This document shows, in pieces, positions 18,195 to 26,440 of a stretch of DNA of 64,000 bases. Under the pieces are notes generated by a model. That model was not told the DNA's origin and did no database searches. It was given only the letters and a program-made list of their open reading frames with translations. The stretch is from Myceligenerans crystallogenes. Lineage in GTDB: Bacteria > Actinomycetota > Actinomycetes > Actinomycetales > Cellulomonadaceae. The stretch's first letter is position 1. Every line of letters starts with the position of its first letter. A program made the translations under genes and the position numbers. The stretch spans positions 496,001 to 560,000 of the forward strand of contig NZ_BAAANL010000003.1 of the NCBI RefSeq assembly GCF_039529775.1, read 5' to 3'.

Positions 18195-19271
18195 ATGTCC
18201 GGCATGCCTGCTGCCCCCGACGACGCCGCGGACCCCGCGGACCTGCCCGCGGCTCCGCACCCGGAGCCGCCGGGCGTCTCCGTGTTCCTCACGGTCCGCA
18301 ACGAGGAGCGGGACCTCGCCGAGGCGATGGGGCGGATCCTGGACCAGGACTACCCCGGTCCGTTCGAGGTGGTGCTCGCCGTCGGCCCGAGTCGCGACAA
18401 CACCGCCGAGATCGCGGAGAAGCTCGCCGCCGAGGAACCGCGCCTGAAGGTCGTGGACAACCCCGCCGGCTGGACCCCGGCCGGGCTGAACGCGGCGATC
18501 CGCGGCGCCCGGCACGACTACCTGGTGCGGGTGGACGGGCACAGCCACATCGCGGCGGACTACGTGTCCCGCGTGGTCGGCGTGCTGCGCTCGACCGGCG
18601 CGGCGAACGTGGGCGGGATCATGGTGCCCGAGGGGCGCACCGCCTTCGAGCAGGCCGTGGCCACCGCGATGAGCTCGCCGCTCGGCATCGGCTCGGCGCC
18701 GTTCCACACCGGCGGCGAGGCGGGGCCCGCGGCGTCGGTCTACCTGGGGGCGTTCCGCCGGGACGCGCTGGAGGCGGTCGGGCTGTACGACGAGACCTTC
18801 CTGCGCGCGCAGGACTGGGAGCTGAACTACCGGCTGCGGCAGGCCGGGCACACGGTGTGGTTCGACCCGTCGCTGCGGGTGGGGTACCGGCCGCGGGGCT
18901 CGTGGAAGCAGCTCGCCACCCAGTTCTTCCGGTCCGGCCGGTGGCGGAACCACGTGATGCGGCAGTACCCCGACACGGCGAGCGTGCGGTACCTCGCGCC
19001 GCCGGCCGCGGTGTGCGCCATCGCGGCGGGGCTGGCGGCCGGGATCGCGGGGGCGGTGCTGGCCGCCCTGGGCGGCGCCGGTGCCGCCGCCGCGCCGTGG
19101 CTGCTGGCGGGCCTCGTGGTGCCCGGCGGGTACGTGCTCGGCGTCGTCGTCGGCTCCCTGAGGGAAGGCCGCGGCCTTCCGGCGCGGTCCCGGCTGCTCC
19201 TGCCGCCGGTGCTCGCGACCATGCACATGTCCTGGGGCGCGGGCTTCCTGCGCGGCCCGGAAGCCCGCTGA
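18195..19271 (+). CDS. Glycosyltransferase family 2, membrane-anchored (ExoA-like)
   Basis: The 358-residue protein has a GT2 domain: VSVFLTVRNEERDLAEAM, NPAGWTPAGLNAAI, VRVDGHSHI (DGH in place of DxD) and the acceptor-side QDWELNYRLRQ (the ED/QD-x-x-L-x-x-R variant). Two to three C-terminal membrane helices follow (from about residue 265), as in ExoA-type succinoglycan glucosyltransferases. The GWTPAGLNAAI segment is typical of that group. The start ATG 18195 lies 1 bp after the ATPase stop, with AGGGTGG as ribosome binding site; ATG 18204 is an alternative. Being membrane-bound, it probably extends a lipid-linked intermediate. Its exact sugar is unknown. Confidence 0.87.
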   Translation: MSGMPAAPDDAADPADLPAAPHPEPPGVSVFLTVRNEERDLAEAMGRILDQDYPGPFEVVLAVGPSRDNTAEIAEKLAAEEPRLKVVDNPAGWTPAGLNAAIRGARHDYLVRVDGHSHIAADYVSRVVGVLRSTGAANVGGIMVPEGRTAFEQAVATAMSSPLGIGSAPFHTGGEAGPAASVYLGAFRRDALEAVGLYDETFLRAQDWELNYRLRQAGHTVWFDPSLRVGYRPRGSWKQLATQFFRSGRWRNHVMRQYPDTASVRYLAPPAAVCAIAAGLAAGIAGAVLAALGGAGAAAAPWLLAGLVVPGGYVLGVVVGSLREGRGLPARSRLLLPPVLATMHMSWGAGFLRGPEAR

Positions 19272-19309
19272 ACCCCGGCCGGCCGCTCGCCGGCGGCGCC
19301 GGCTCACCG

Positions 19310-19353
19310 TTGATCCCGCCGGGTTCGGATACCCTCGTGGCGGAGAATCCGCC
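19310..19353 (+). promoter_or_regulatory. Possible promoter and leader hairpin before the second fusion gene
   Basis: TTGATC (19310-19315) and TACCCT (19330-19335) are only 14 bp apart, so one of the two boxes is probably wrong. A perfect 6-bp hairpin GGCGGA-GAA-TCCGCC (19339-19353) follows in the leader. The rest of the 124-bp gap holds only GC-rich inverted repeats. Confidence 0.25.
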
Positions 19354-19395
19354 ATCCATCGACCGCGCCCGCGCGGCCAGGCCACGGAAAGTTGT

Positions 19396-21288
19396 ATGAC
19401 TACCGAGATCAGCACGCCGGGCGACGTCGTCGCCGGCGAGACGGAGACCGAGCCGAACGTGTCGACCGCGTCGAACGAACCGATGACCCCTCGCGACGAC
19501 GTGATCGTCTGCTCGTTCTACACCGCCGACGACTACTACCGCGGCCACGGCGAACGCCTCCGCACCACGCTCGACCGCATCGGCGTGGCCCACGAGCTGC
19601 GTGAGATCGAGATCCCGGAAGGGCTGGACTGGGCCGACGTGACGCGCCGGAAGGTGCCGTTCCTGGCCGAGGTGTGCGCGGCGCACCCGGACAAGAAGGT
19701 GTACTGGATCGACGTCGACTGCTCGCTGTCGGAGTTCCCCTCGCTGATCGCGGACTTCTCCGCCGACATCATCGGCTTCCAGCGCGGGTTCTCCTCGCCG
19801 CTGTCGATCGGCTACGCGAACCGCACGCGGTTCTGGGAGCCGGCGTTCTGGGGCGTCAACACGACGGCCGCCGCGCGCCGGTTCGTGACCGACGCCGCGG
19901 CCGCCGAGGAGGCGGGCCGGGACATCAAGGCGACGGACGACTACTTCTTCGAGGAGGCGTGGCGCAAGAACGCCGAGTCGCTGTCGTTCCAGATCATCCC
20001 GTCCGTCGCGGTGTTCTCGAAGGCGAAGCCGGCCTCGGGCGTGACGCCGTTCTTCCTGTTCGGCTCCAGCGGCAACGTCGAGGAGTTCAAGGGCAAGGTC
20101 GTGCAGCACGGGCGCGCGGGGCTGCCGGGCGGGTCGGCGTCGGCCGGCGTGCCGATGCGCCGCCGCGTCCTGGACGTGCTGAAGAAGGTCGAGCGCAAGC
20201 TCCCGGGCGACGCGCGCAACTCGCTGCGGCTCGTGGCCGACCGCGTGGGCGTCACGCACGTGCTGACGCACGGCCTCAAGGAGGGCTTCAGCGGGTCGGG
20301 GCGGCGCATCCGGATCGCGAACCGGCTGGTCCGCGAGGGTCAGGCGGGACGCGCCGACAAGGTCGCCGAGCTGTGGTCGCGGCTGGAGCAGATGGGGCCC
20401 GTCGACGACGCCGAGCGCGACGCGAAGGCCGCCGCCGACACGTTCGTGCACTTCCGGACCACCGGCGAGGGCGCGCCGATCCCGCTGGCCTGGTGGCCGC
20501 GGCCCTACCCGGGCAACTTCGGCGACTGGCTGTCGCCGCTCGTGCTGCGGCACTACGGCGGGCACCCGCTGCAGTTCCTGGAGCCGGCCGCGCCGGTGAG
20601 CCGGCCGCACCTGTTGTCGGTCGGGTCGATCGGGCGGTTCATCAAGCCGCGGTCGATCGTGGTGGGGACCGGGATCTCCAGCGACGACATCACGCTGGAG
20701 CCGAAGGCCACCTACGTCTCCCTGCGCGGGCCGATCACGGCCGAGCGGGTGCGCGAGTCGGGCGGGCCCGACGTGACGTCGTTCGGCGACCCGGGGCTGC
20801 TGCTGTCGCGGATCTACCCGGTGGATCGCGACGCGGCCGCCACGAACGGCCGGGTCGCGCTGGTGCGGCACTTCACGCACGCGAACCTGCCCGTGGTGCT
20901 GCCGGACGACTGGGACGAGCTGTCGGTGCTCATGTCCGCGCCCGAGGACGTGCGGGCGTTCGTGGCGAGGCTGGGGGAGTACGACGCCGTCGTCACCTCC
21001 GCGATGCACGTCATGATCGCGTGCCACTCGTACGGGATCCCGTGCGCGCTGGTCGTGTTCTCCGGGATGGAGGGCACGGTGCACGGCAACGGCGTGAAGT
21101 ACCGCGACTACTCCCTGGGCGCCGGCCTGAGCCGCACGTACGAGCCGGTCAGCGTGCCGCTCGACCTGAACGGCGTCGACCTGCCGGGGCTGCTCGCGAC
21201 GGAGCAGGTCAGCGAGGCCAAGCTCGACGAGGTGGAGGCAGCCGTCCGTCAGGCGGTCGAGCTGTGGTCCGCCGCCACGGCCCGCTGA
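19396..21288 (+). CDS. Glycosyltransferase-like - pyruvyl transferase fusion protein
   Basis: The 630-residue protein has a nucleotide-diphospho-sugar transferase-like N-terminus (residues about 35-230) with VYWIDVDCSL carrying a DxD motif (near 103-110), then a linker. The C-terminal pyruvyl transferase domain starts at PGNFGDWLSPLVL (about 372) and continues with SVGSIGRFI, RGPITAERVRESG, FGDPGLLLSRI and TSAMHVMIACHSYGIP. The domain order is the reverse of the fusion at 12802. It would link a sugar transfer step to PEP-dependent pyruvyl ketal formation. The N-terminal part is less sure: the DVD site and the FWEPAFWGVN segment suggest a GT, but the family number cannot be fixed. The start is ATG 19396 with GGAAAG upstream. 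Confidence 0.78.
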   Translation: MTTEISTPGDVVAGETETEPNVSTASNEPMTPRDDVIVCSFYTADDYYRGHGERLRTTLDRIGVAHELREIEIPEGLDWADVTRRKVPFLAEVCAAHPDKKVYWIDVDCSLSEFPSLIADFSADIIGFQRGFSSPLSIGYANRTRFWEPAFWGVNTTAAARRFVTDAAAAEEAGRDIKATDDYFFEEAWRKNAESLSFQIIPSVAVFSKAKPASGVTPFFLFGSSGNVEEFKGKVVQHGRAGLPGGSASAGVPMRRRVLDVLKKVERKLPGDARNSLRLVADRVGVTHVLTHGLKEGFSGSGRRIRIANRLVREGQAGRADKVAELWSRLEQMGPVDDAERDAKAAADTFVHFRTTGEGAPIPLAWWPRPYPGNFGDWLSPLVLRHYGGHPLQFLEPAAPVSRPHLLSVGSIGRFIKPRSIVVGTGISSDDITLEPKATYVSLRGPITAERVRESGGPDVTSFGDPGLLLSRIYPVDRDAAATNGRVALVRHFTHANLPVVLPDDWDELSVLMSAPEDVRAFVARLGEYDAVVTSAMHVMIACHSYGIPCALVVFSGMEGTVHGNGVKYRDYSLGAGLSRTYEPVSVPLDLNGVDLPGLLATEQVSEAKLDEVEAAVRQAVELWSAATAR

Positions 21289-22172
21289 TGTCCTCGGGCG
21301 ACGGCGCCGCGCGCGGCGCGGACGGTCCCGCGGACGACGACGCCCGCCGTGCAGGTGCGGAGGCTGTCGCGGACGACGACGCCGCGGGCGTGCCGGACGG
21401 CGCGGGCAAGGCCGTCCTGACGATCGCGTTCTCGTCGCTCGCCGAGCGGGCGCCGGACATCGAGTGGCCCGCGGGCGAGGACCTCGACCTGCTGCTGTGC
21501 GTGCAGGGCGACCTGCCGGACGGGTTCGCCGCGCCCGCCGGCGTGCGCGTCGTGCGGGTGCCCGGCCGCGGCGTCGCCAAGAGCCGCAACGCCTCGATCG
21601 ACCACGCCCGCGGCCGTTACCTGCTGTTCTGCGACGACGACGTCCGGGTGGACCTCGACGGCGTCCGGCGCGGCGTCGAGCACCTGACGGAGACCGGCAA
21701 GGCGATCGCGCTCGGCCGGGGCCTCGGCGCCGACGGCGCGTTCCGCAAGAACTACGCCGAGCGGATCACGCCGCTGACCCTGTTCAACTCCGCCAAGGCC
21801 GCCACCTACGAGATGCTGGTCGACGCCTGGCAGCTCCGCGCGCGGGACGTCCGGTTCGACGAGCGCTTCGGCGCCGGCGCCGAGCTCTACCTCGGCGACG
21901 AGTACATCCTCATCGCCGACATGATCCGCGCGGGCCTCGCGGGCGACGCCGTCCCCTTCACCTACGGCGTCCACCCCGTGGAGAGCTCCGGCTCCCGCTG
22001 GGGCGGCCGCGACGCCCACGCCCGCGCCGTCGTCCTCAACCGGGTCTTCGGCCGGCGCGCGGCGCCGGTCCGGCTCGCCTTCGCCCTCCGCTCCCGCGAG
22101 AAGCTGGGCGGCTGGCCGGCGGCGGCGAGATTCGCGCTGAACGGATCCCGCCCGCCGCGAGCCGGCGCCTGA
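21288..22172 (+). CDS. Glycosyltransferase family 2-like protein
   Basis: The 294-residue protein starts with about 40 Ala/Asp-rich residues, then KAVLTIAFSSLAER, RVPGRGVAKSRNASIDHA and the metal site FCDDDVRVD of a GT-A fold; further on GAGAELYLGDEYI resembles the GxExxLGDED region of GT2 enzymes. It is compact and has no membrane helix. The ATG at 21288 overlaps the upstream stop by one base (TGATG), so it is coupled to the pyruvyl transferase fusion and may act on the same residue. It ends 6 bp before the convergent cysC gene, with no terminator between them. Confidence 0.72.
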   Translation: MSSGDGAARGADGPADDDARRAGAEAVADDDAAGVPDGAGKAVLTIAFSSLAERAPDIEWPAGEDLDLLLCVQGDLPDGFAAPAGVRVVRVPGRGVAKSRNASIDHARGRYLLFCDDDVRVDLDGVRRGVEHLTETGKAIALGRGLGADGAFRKNYAERITPLTLFNSAKAATYEMLVDAWQLRARDVRFDERFGAGAELYLGDEYILIADMIRAGLAGDAVPFTYGVHPVESSGSRWGGRDAHARAVVLNRVFGRRAAPVRLAFALRSREKLGGWPAAARFALNGSRPPRAGA

Positions 22173-22178
22173 CGAGCG

Positions 22179-23447
22179 TCAGGCGGCGTCCAGGGTCTTG
22201 CGGACCAGGGCGACCGCGTCCTTCACGGAGACCTGGCTCGTGTCGATCACCAGTTCCGCGTTCGCCGGGGTCTCGTAGGGGGAGCTGATGCCCGTGAAGT
22301 CCGGGATCTCGCCCGCGCGGGCCTTGGCGTAGAGGCCCTTGCGGTCGCGGGCCTCGCAGACCTCCAGGGGCGTGCTGACGTGCACCAGGAGGAAGCGCGC
22401 GCCCGCGGACTCCGCGAGCTGCCGGACCTTGGCGCGGCTCGACTCGAAGGGCGCGATCGGGGCGGCCACGGCGATCCCGCCGTGCTTGGCGACCAGCGAG
22501 GCGACGTACCCGATCCGCTCCACGTTCGTCTCCCGCGACTCGCGGTCGAACCCGAGCCCCTTGGACAGGTGGTGCCGCACCGCGTCGCCGTCGAGCAGCG
22601 TGGCGCCCAGGCCGTCGTCGTCCAGCTCCGCGGCCAGCGCCCGCGCGACCGTGGACTTCCCCGACCCCGACAGCCCCGTGAAGAACACGACCGTGCCCTG
22701 CCGGTGCCCGGCCGCGGCGGCACGCTCGACCTCGCGCGCGGACGCCTCGGGATACATCGCGCGCAGCGTGTTCGAGCGCGCGGTCGCGAAGCGCTCGAGC
22801 AGCTCGCCGGCCGGCGAGGACCGCAGGTCCGCCGGCACGACGACGCGTTCCGCGCCGTAGGCGGCCGCGACGTCCGCCGGCGCGGGAGCCTGCCCCCCGC
22901 GCGGATACGGGACGACGACGACGCGCAGCGCGTCCTCGATCGCCTCGGCGGCGGCCTGGGCCTCCGCCTCCCGCGCCCCGGCCTCTCCGCTCACGTCGCG
23001 CAGCATGTCCCGGATCCACTCCACGAGCCCCTGCGCCGCCCGGGTCAGGCCCGCGGCGCCGACCGTCCCCGGCTCGGTGTGCCGCGAGGCGGGGACCAGG
23101 AGCAGCACGGCGCCGGCGGCCGCGGCCTCGGTCACCACGCTGCCGTCCTCCACCGTGGGCGCCTCGGCCAGCCACATCGCCGTCGTCCCCGGAACGGATT
23201 CCGCGGCGACGTCGCGCGCCGCGAGGCGCAGCGACTCGTCCCACTGCGGGCCGAGCGCCCGGGCGACCGGCTTGAGCGGCGTGAGGGTGCCGTCCGCGGC
23301 GACCTCCGCCAGCGGGGTGTTCTCGGTGTCCGTGAGGGTGAGCGGGCCGGCCGGGGCGTAGGGCAGGCGGTCGATCGCGCCGCCGAGGGCGAGCTCGAGC
23401 AGGTCGAGCTCGTCGTCGGTCAGGACGCGTGCGGGAGAGCTGGTCAT
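22179..23447 (-). CDS. cysC: Adenylylsulfate kinase fused to a degenerate ATP-sulfurylase-like N-terminus
   Basis: The C-terminal half of this 422-residue protein (about 238-422) is a complete APS kinase making PAPS: P-loop GLSGSGKST, LDGDAVRHHLSKGLGF, RETNVERIGYV and KGLYAKARAGEIPDFTGI. The first 235 residues are longer than in single-domain CysC (about 180-200 residues in all). The junction (SNTLRAMYP then HRQGTVVFFTG) resembles the link between ATP sulfurylase and APS kinase in bifunctional enzymes. The catalytic sulfurylase motifs (QxRNP, HxxH) are not visible, so that part is probably structural or regulatory. ATG 23447 overlaps the TauE stop by 4 bp (ATGA). PAPS would feed the sulfotransferases at 1158 and 4840. 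Confidence 0.9.
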   Translation of the reverse strand: MTSSPARVLTDDELDLLELALGGAIDRLPYAPAGPLTLTDTENTPLAEVAADGTLTPLKPVARALGPQWDESLRLAARDVAAESVPGTTAMWLAEAPTVEDGSVVTEAAAAGAVLLLVPASRHTEPGTVGAAGLTRAAQGLVEWIRDMLRDVSGEAGAREAEAQAAAEAIEDALRVVVVPYPRGGQAPAPADVAAAYGAERVVVPADLRSSPAGELLERFATARSNTLRAMYPEASAREVERAAAAGHRQGTVVFFTGLSGSGKSTVARALAAELDDDGLGATLLDGDAVRHHLSKGLGFDRESRETNVERIGYVASLVAKHGGIAVAAPIAPFESSRAKVRQLAESAGARFLLVHVSTPLEVCEARDRKGLYAKARAGEIPDFTGISSPYETPANAELVIDTSQVSVKDAVALVRKTLDAA

Positions 23448-24466
23448 GAAGGGCGGCTCGATTCGGGTTCGTCGGTTCTGGCGGGCCCGCCGGTGCCGGC
23501 GGGGGCGTCCGGGCCGCGCGTCGTCGTCGCCCCGGTCGTCAGTGGCGCCGCGGTCGCGGCGGGCCGCCGGGTGCCGTCGGGCGTGCCGAAGCGTCGTCGT
23601 ACCCAGATCCACACGAGGTTACCGCCCACGAGCGCCGTACCGGCGGCGGTGAGCACGACCCACAGCTCCGCGCCGAGCAGCTTGAGGCCGGACGCGAGCA
23701 GCAGGATCGCCAGGGCGCGGCGGATGATCCCGCCGGGCGCACGGCTGGAGACCTGGGCGCCGAGCCAGGCGCCCGGGATCGCGCCGATGAGCAGGGAGAC
23801 CGTCAGGCCGAGGGAGAAGTCGCCGTAGAGCAGGTGCCCGGCGGACGCGGCCGCCACGAGCGGGATGGCCTGCACCAGGTCGGTGCCCACGATCTGGGAC
23901 GCCTTGAGGGCCGGGTACATCATCAGCAGGATCACGATGACGATCGATCCGGCGCCCACCGAGGTCAGCCCGACCATGAGGCCGGCGACGGCGCCGAGCA
24001 GGACGGTGGGCAGCGGGCGGACCACGAGATCGGGGGCGCTGGGAGCGACCGGGCCTTCGCCGAGGGCGGACCGCTCCCGGACCATCTGCAGCACGGCCCG
24101 CACGACGAGGCCGAGCGACGCGAGCAGCAGCGCGACGCCGAGGAACTGCTTGAGGATCGTGTCGACCTCGTCGCCGAAGGGGATGAACTTGATCAGGAGT
24201 GCGCCGGAGAAGGCGGCGGGGACCGAGCCCAGGCAGAGCCAGCCGACCAGCGGCAGGTTGACGGTCTTGCGGCGCAGGTGCACGAAGGCGCCGGCAGGCT
24301 TCATGAAGAGGCTGGCCACGACGTCGGACGAGACCGCCATGAGGGGGTCCACGCGGAAGACGAAGATCAGCATCGGCGTCATCAGGGCGCCGCCGCCCAT
24401 ACCGGTCAGACCGACGACGAAACCGACCATGAGGCCCCCGAGAATCAGGGGGATATCCAGCTCCAT
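23444..24466 (-). CDS. TauE/SafE family sulfite or organosulfonate permease
   Basis: The 340-residue protein has eight or so membrane helices in two repeats, each with the family Gly-rich turn (VGLTGMGGGALMTP and VGLTSVGAGSIVI). Family members export sulfite or move sulfonates and other small anions. Gene fusion by overlap with cysC points to sulfur oxyanion traffic, perhaps sulfate or sulfite balance during PAPS production. The last 50 residues are a Thr/Ala/Pro-rich tail. The start ATG 24466 has GGAAAGGTAGG upstream. It is divergent from cysQ across a 159-bp gap. Confidence 0.85.
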   Translation of the reverse strand: MELDIPLILGGLMVGFVVGLTGMGGGALMTPMLIFVFRVDPLMAVSSDVVASLFMKPAGAFVHLRRKTVNLPLVGWLCLGSVPAAFSGALLIKFIPFGDEVDTILKQFLGVALLLASLGLVVRAVLQMVRERSALGEGPVAPSAPDLVVRPLPTVLLGAVAGLMVGLTSVGAGSIVIVILLMMYPALKASQIVGTDLVQAIPLVAAASAGHLLYGDFSLGLTVSLLIGAIPGAWLGAQVSSRAPGGIIRRALAILLLASGLKLLGAELWVVLTAAGTALVGGNLVWIWVRRRFGTPDGTRRPAATAAPLTTGATTTRGPDAPAGTGGPARTDEPESSRPS

Positions 24467-24625
24467 TAATCCTACCTTTCCGGCCGGAATTACCGATCAT
24501 TCGACTGCCTTCAGCGCCACCGACCTACGAATGGTAGCCTCAGCGCGACCTCGGAGTTTCACCCAGCTGTCATCGGCGCGTTGATCCCGGGGCGTCACCA
24601 CATCCCGGATTCCGGCTGGAGACTG
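24467..24625. promoter_or_regulatory. Divergent control region of the two sulfate-activation transcripts
   Basis: This 159-bp gap between the tauE-like/cysC and cysQ-cysD-cysN transcripts is less GC-rich than its flanks and must hold both promoters. A short inverted repeat CTAC-GAATG-GTAG lies at 24525-24537. No confident -10/-35 pair could be set. Confidence 0.4.
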
Positions 24626-25534
24626 ATGAATTCGCCCTCACCCCGACTTCCCGAGGTGTCGCTGGACGACACGGGACTGGCGCAAGCCCTGGCCGAAGGA
24701 GCCGCGGAGGTGTTGCTCGCGCTGCGCGCCGAGGTCGACGCCGCGGGCGGTGACTTCGACCCGAAGGCCTTCAAGGACGCCGGCGACGCCGCCGCCCAGG
24801 ACTGGCTCGCCCGCGCGCTGGGCGCCGCCCGGCCCGGTGACGCCGTCCTGTCCGAGGAGGCGAAGGACGACGCGTCGCGTACGGGTGCAGATCGTGTGTG
24901 GATCATCGACCCGCTCGACGGCACGCGCGAGTTCGCGGAGCGCCACACGGGCACGGACGGGGAAGCGGGCACCTGGCGCGACGACTTCGCCGTGCACGTC
25001 GCGCTCTGGGAGCGCGGCTCCGGGCTGACCGTCGGCGCCGTCGGCCTGCCCGGCCGGGGCGCCGTCCTGACCACCGCGGACACGACGCCGGGCGGCCCCG
25101 CCGACCCGGAGGCCGTGCTCGCCGGTGACCGCCCGCTGCGGATCGCGGCGAGCCGGAGCCGCCCGCCGGAGTTCGTGGCGGCTCTCGCCGAGCGGGACGA
25201 CGTCGAGCTGGTGCCCATGGGTTCGGCCGGGGTCAAGGTGATCTCGGTCGCAGGGGGTACCGTTGACGCCTACGTCCACGGCGGCGGGCAGTACGAGTGG
25301 GATTCCGCGGCCCCGGTCGCGGTCGCCCAGGCCCGTGGGCTGGTGTGCACCCGTCTCGACGGGTCGCCGCTCGAGTACAACCGGGAGAGCCCCTGGCTCC
25401 CCGACCTGTTCGTGTGTCACGCGGCGCTCGCGCCGCGGCTCCGCGAGCTGCTCGACTCCGTCGGGGTTTCGTCCGTCGCATCGACCACCGAGGCCGTCGC
25501 ATCTGTCGTATCAACGAGCAAGGAAGGTGCTTGA
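24626..25534 (+). CDS. cysQ: 3'(2'),5'-bisphosphate nucleotidase, CysQ-like
   Basis: The 302-residue protein belongs to the inositol monophosphatase superfamily: acidic LSEEAKDD, the metal site DPLDGTREF, and YEWDSAAPVAVAQARG near the C-terminus. CysQ removes the 3' phosphate of PAP, the by-product of sulfotransferases, and can also lower PAPS. The start is ATG 24626 with GGAG 4 nt upstream; an earlier in-frame start at 24581 has no site. It leads cysD by 3 bp, so the three genes are an operon. It has a Ser/Val-rich tail of about 30 residues. Its presence fits heavy sulfotransferase use better than reductive assimilation, though it does not prove it. Confidence 0.9.
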   Translation: MNSPSPRLPEVSLDDTGLAQALAEGAAEVLLALRAEVDAAGGDFDPKAFKDAGDAAAQDWLARALGAARPGDAVLSEEAKDDASRTGADRVWIIDPLDGTREFAERHTGTDGEAGTWRDDFAVHVALWERGSGLTVGAVGLPGRGAVLTTADTTPGGPADPEAVLAGDRPLRIAASRSRPPEFVAALAERDDVELVPMGSAGVKVISVAGGTVDAYVHGGGQYEWDSAAPVAVAQARGLVCTRLDGSPLEYNRESPWLPDLFVCHAALAPRLRELLDSVGVSSVASTTEAVASVVSTSKEGA

Positions 25535-25537
25535 GGA

Positions 25538-26440
25538 GTGAAGAGTCACGTCCTGAGCCAGTTGCGCAGCCTGGAGGCCGAGAGCATCCACATCATGCGC
25601 GAGGTCGTCGCGGAGATGCAGCGCCCCGTGCTGCTGTTCTCCGGCGGCAAGGACTCCATCGTCATGCTGCACCTCGCGGCCAAGGCCTTCGCGCCGGCCC
25701 GCATCCCGTTCCCGATCATGCACGTGGACACGGGCCTGAACTTCCAGACGGTCCTGGACACCCGTGACCGCTGGGCCGAGCGGCTCGGCGTGCAGCTCGT
25801 GGTGGCCTCCGTCCCGGAGGCGATCGACCGCGGCCTGGTGCAGGAGGAGCCCAACGGCTCCCGCAACCGCATCCAGACGCCGGTGCTCCTGGAGGCCCTG
25901 GAGAAGCACGGTTTCGACGCCGCGTTCGGTGGTGGTCGCCGCGACGAGGAGAAGGCCCGCGCCAAGGAGCGCGTGTTCTCCTTCCGCGACGACTTCGGCC
26001 AGTGGGACCCGAAGAACCAGCGCCCCGAGATCTGGAACCTGTACAACGGCCGCGTCCACCAGGGCGAGTCGATCCGGGTCTTCCCCCTGTCCAACTGGAC
26101 CGAGCTCGACATCTGGTCGTACATCGAGGCCGAGGACATGGACCTGCCGGACCTGTACCTGGCGCGCGAGCGCGAGGTCGTGGAGCGCAACGGCATGCTG
26201 TACGAGGTCAACGAGTTCACGCCGCTCAAGGACGGCGAGACCGCGAAGTCCATGTGGACCCGCTACCGCACCGTCGGTGACGCGAACCTCACCGCGTGCG
26301 TCGAGTCGACCGCGGGCACGCTGCGCGACGTCGTCGAGGAGGTCGCCGCCGTCCGCCTGACGGAACGCGGCGCGACCCGCGGCGACGACAAGGTCAGCGA
26401 GGCCGCCATGGAGGACCGCAAGAAGGAAGGCTACTTCTGA
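25538..26440 (+). CDS. cysD: Sulfate adenylyltransferase subunit 2
   Basis: The 300-residue protein is full-length CysD, the ATP pyrophosphatase subunit that adenylates sulfate to APS. The PP-loop LLFSGGKDSIVMLH sits near residue 31, and GGGRRDEEKARAKERVFSFR is the conserved Arg/Lys-rich block. It works as a heterodimer with CysN. The start GTG 25538 has GGAAGG about 10 nt upstream. Its stop overlaps the cysN start by one base (TGATG), which couples the two subunits. Confidence 0.97.
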   Translation: MKSHVLSQLRSLEAESIHIMREVVAEMQRPVLLFSGGKDSIVMLHLAAKAFAPARIPFPIMHVDTGLNFQTVLDTRDRWAERLGVQLVVASVPEAIDRGLVQEEPNGSRNRIQTPVLLEALEKHGFDAAFGGGRRDEEKARAKERVFSFRDDFGQWDPKNQRPEIWNLYNGRVHQGESIRVFPLSNWTELDIWSYIEAEDMDLPDLYLAREREVVERNGMLYEVNEFTPLKDGETAKSMWTRYRTVGDANLTACVESTAGTLRDVVEEVAAVRLTERGATRGDDKVSEAAMEDRKKEGYF

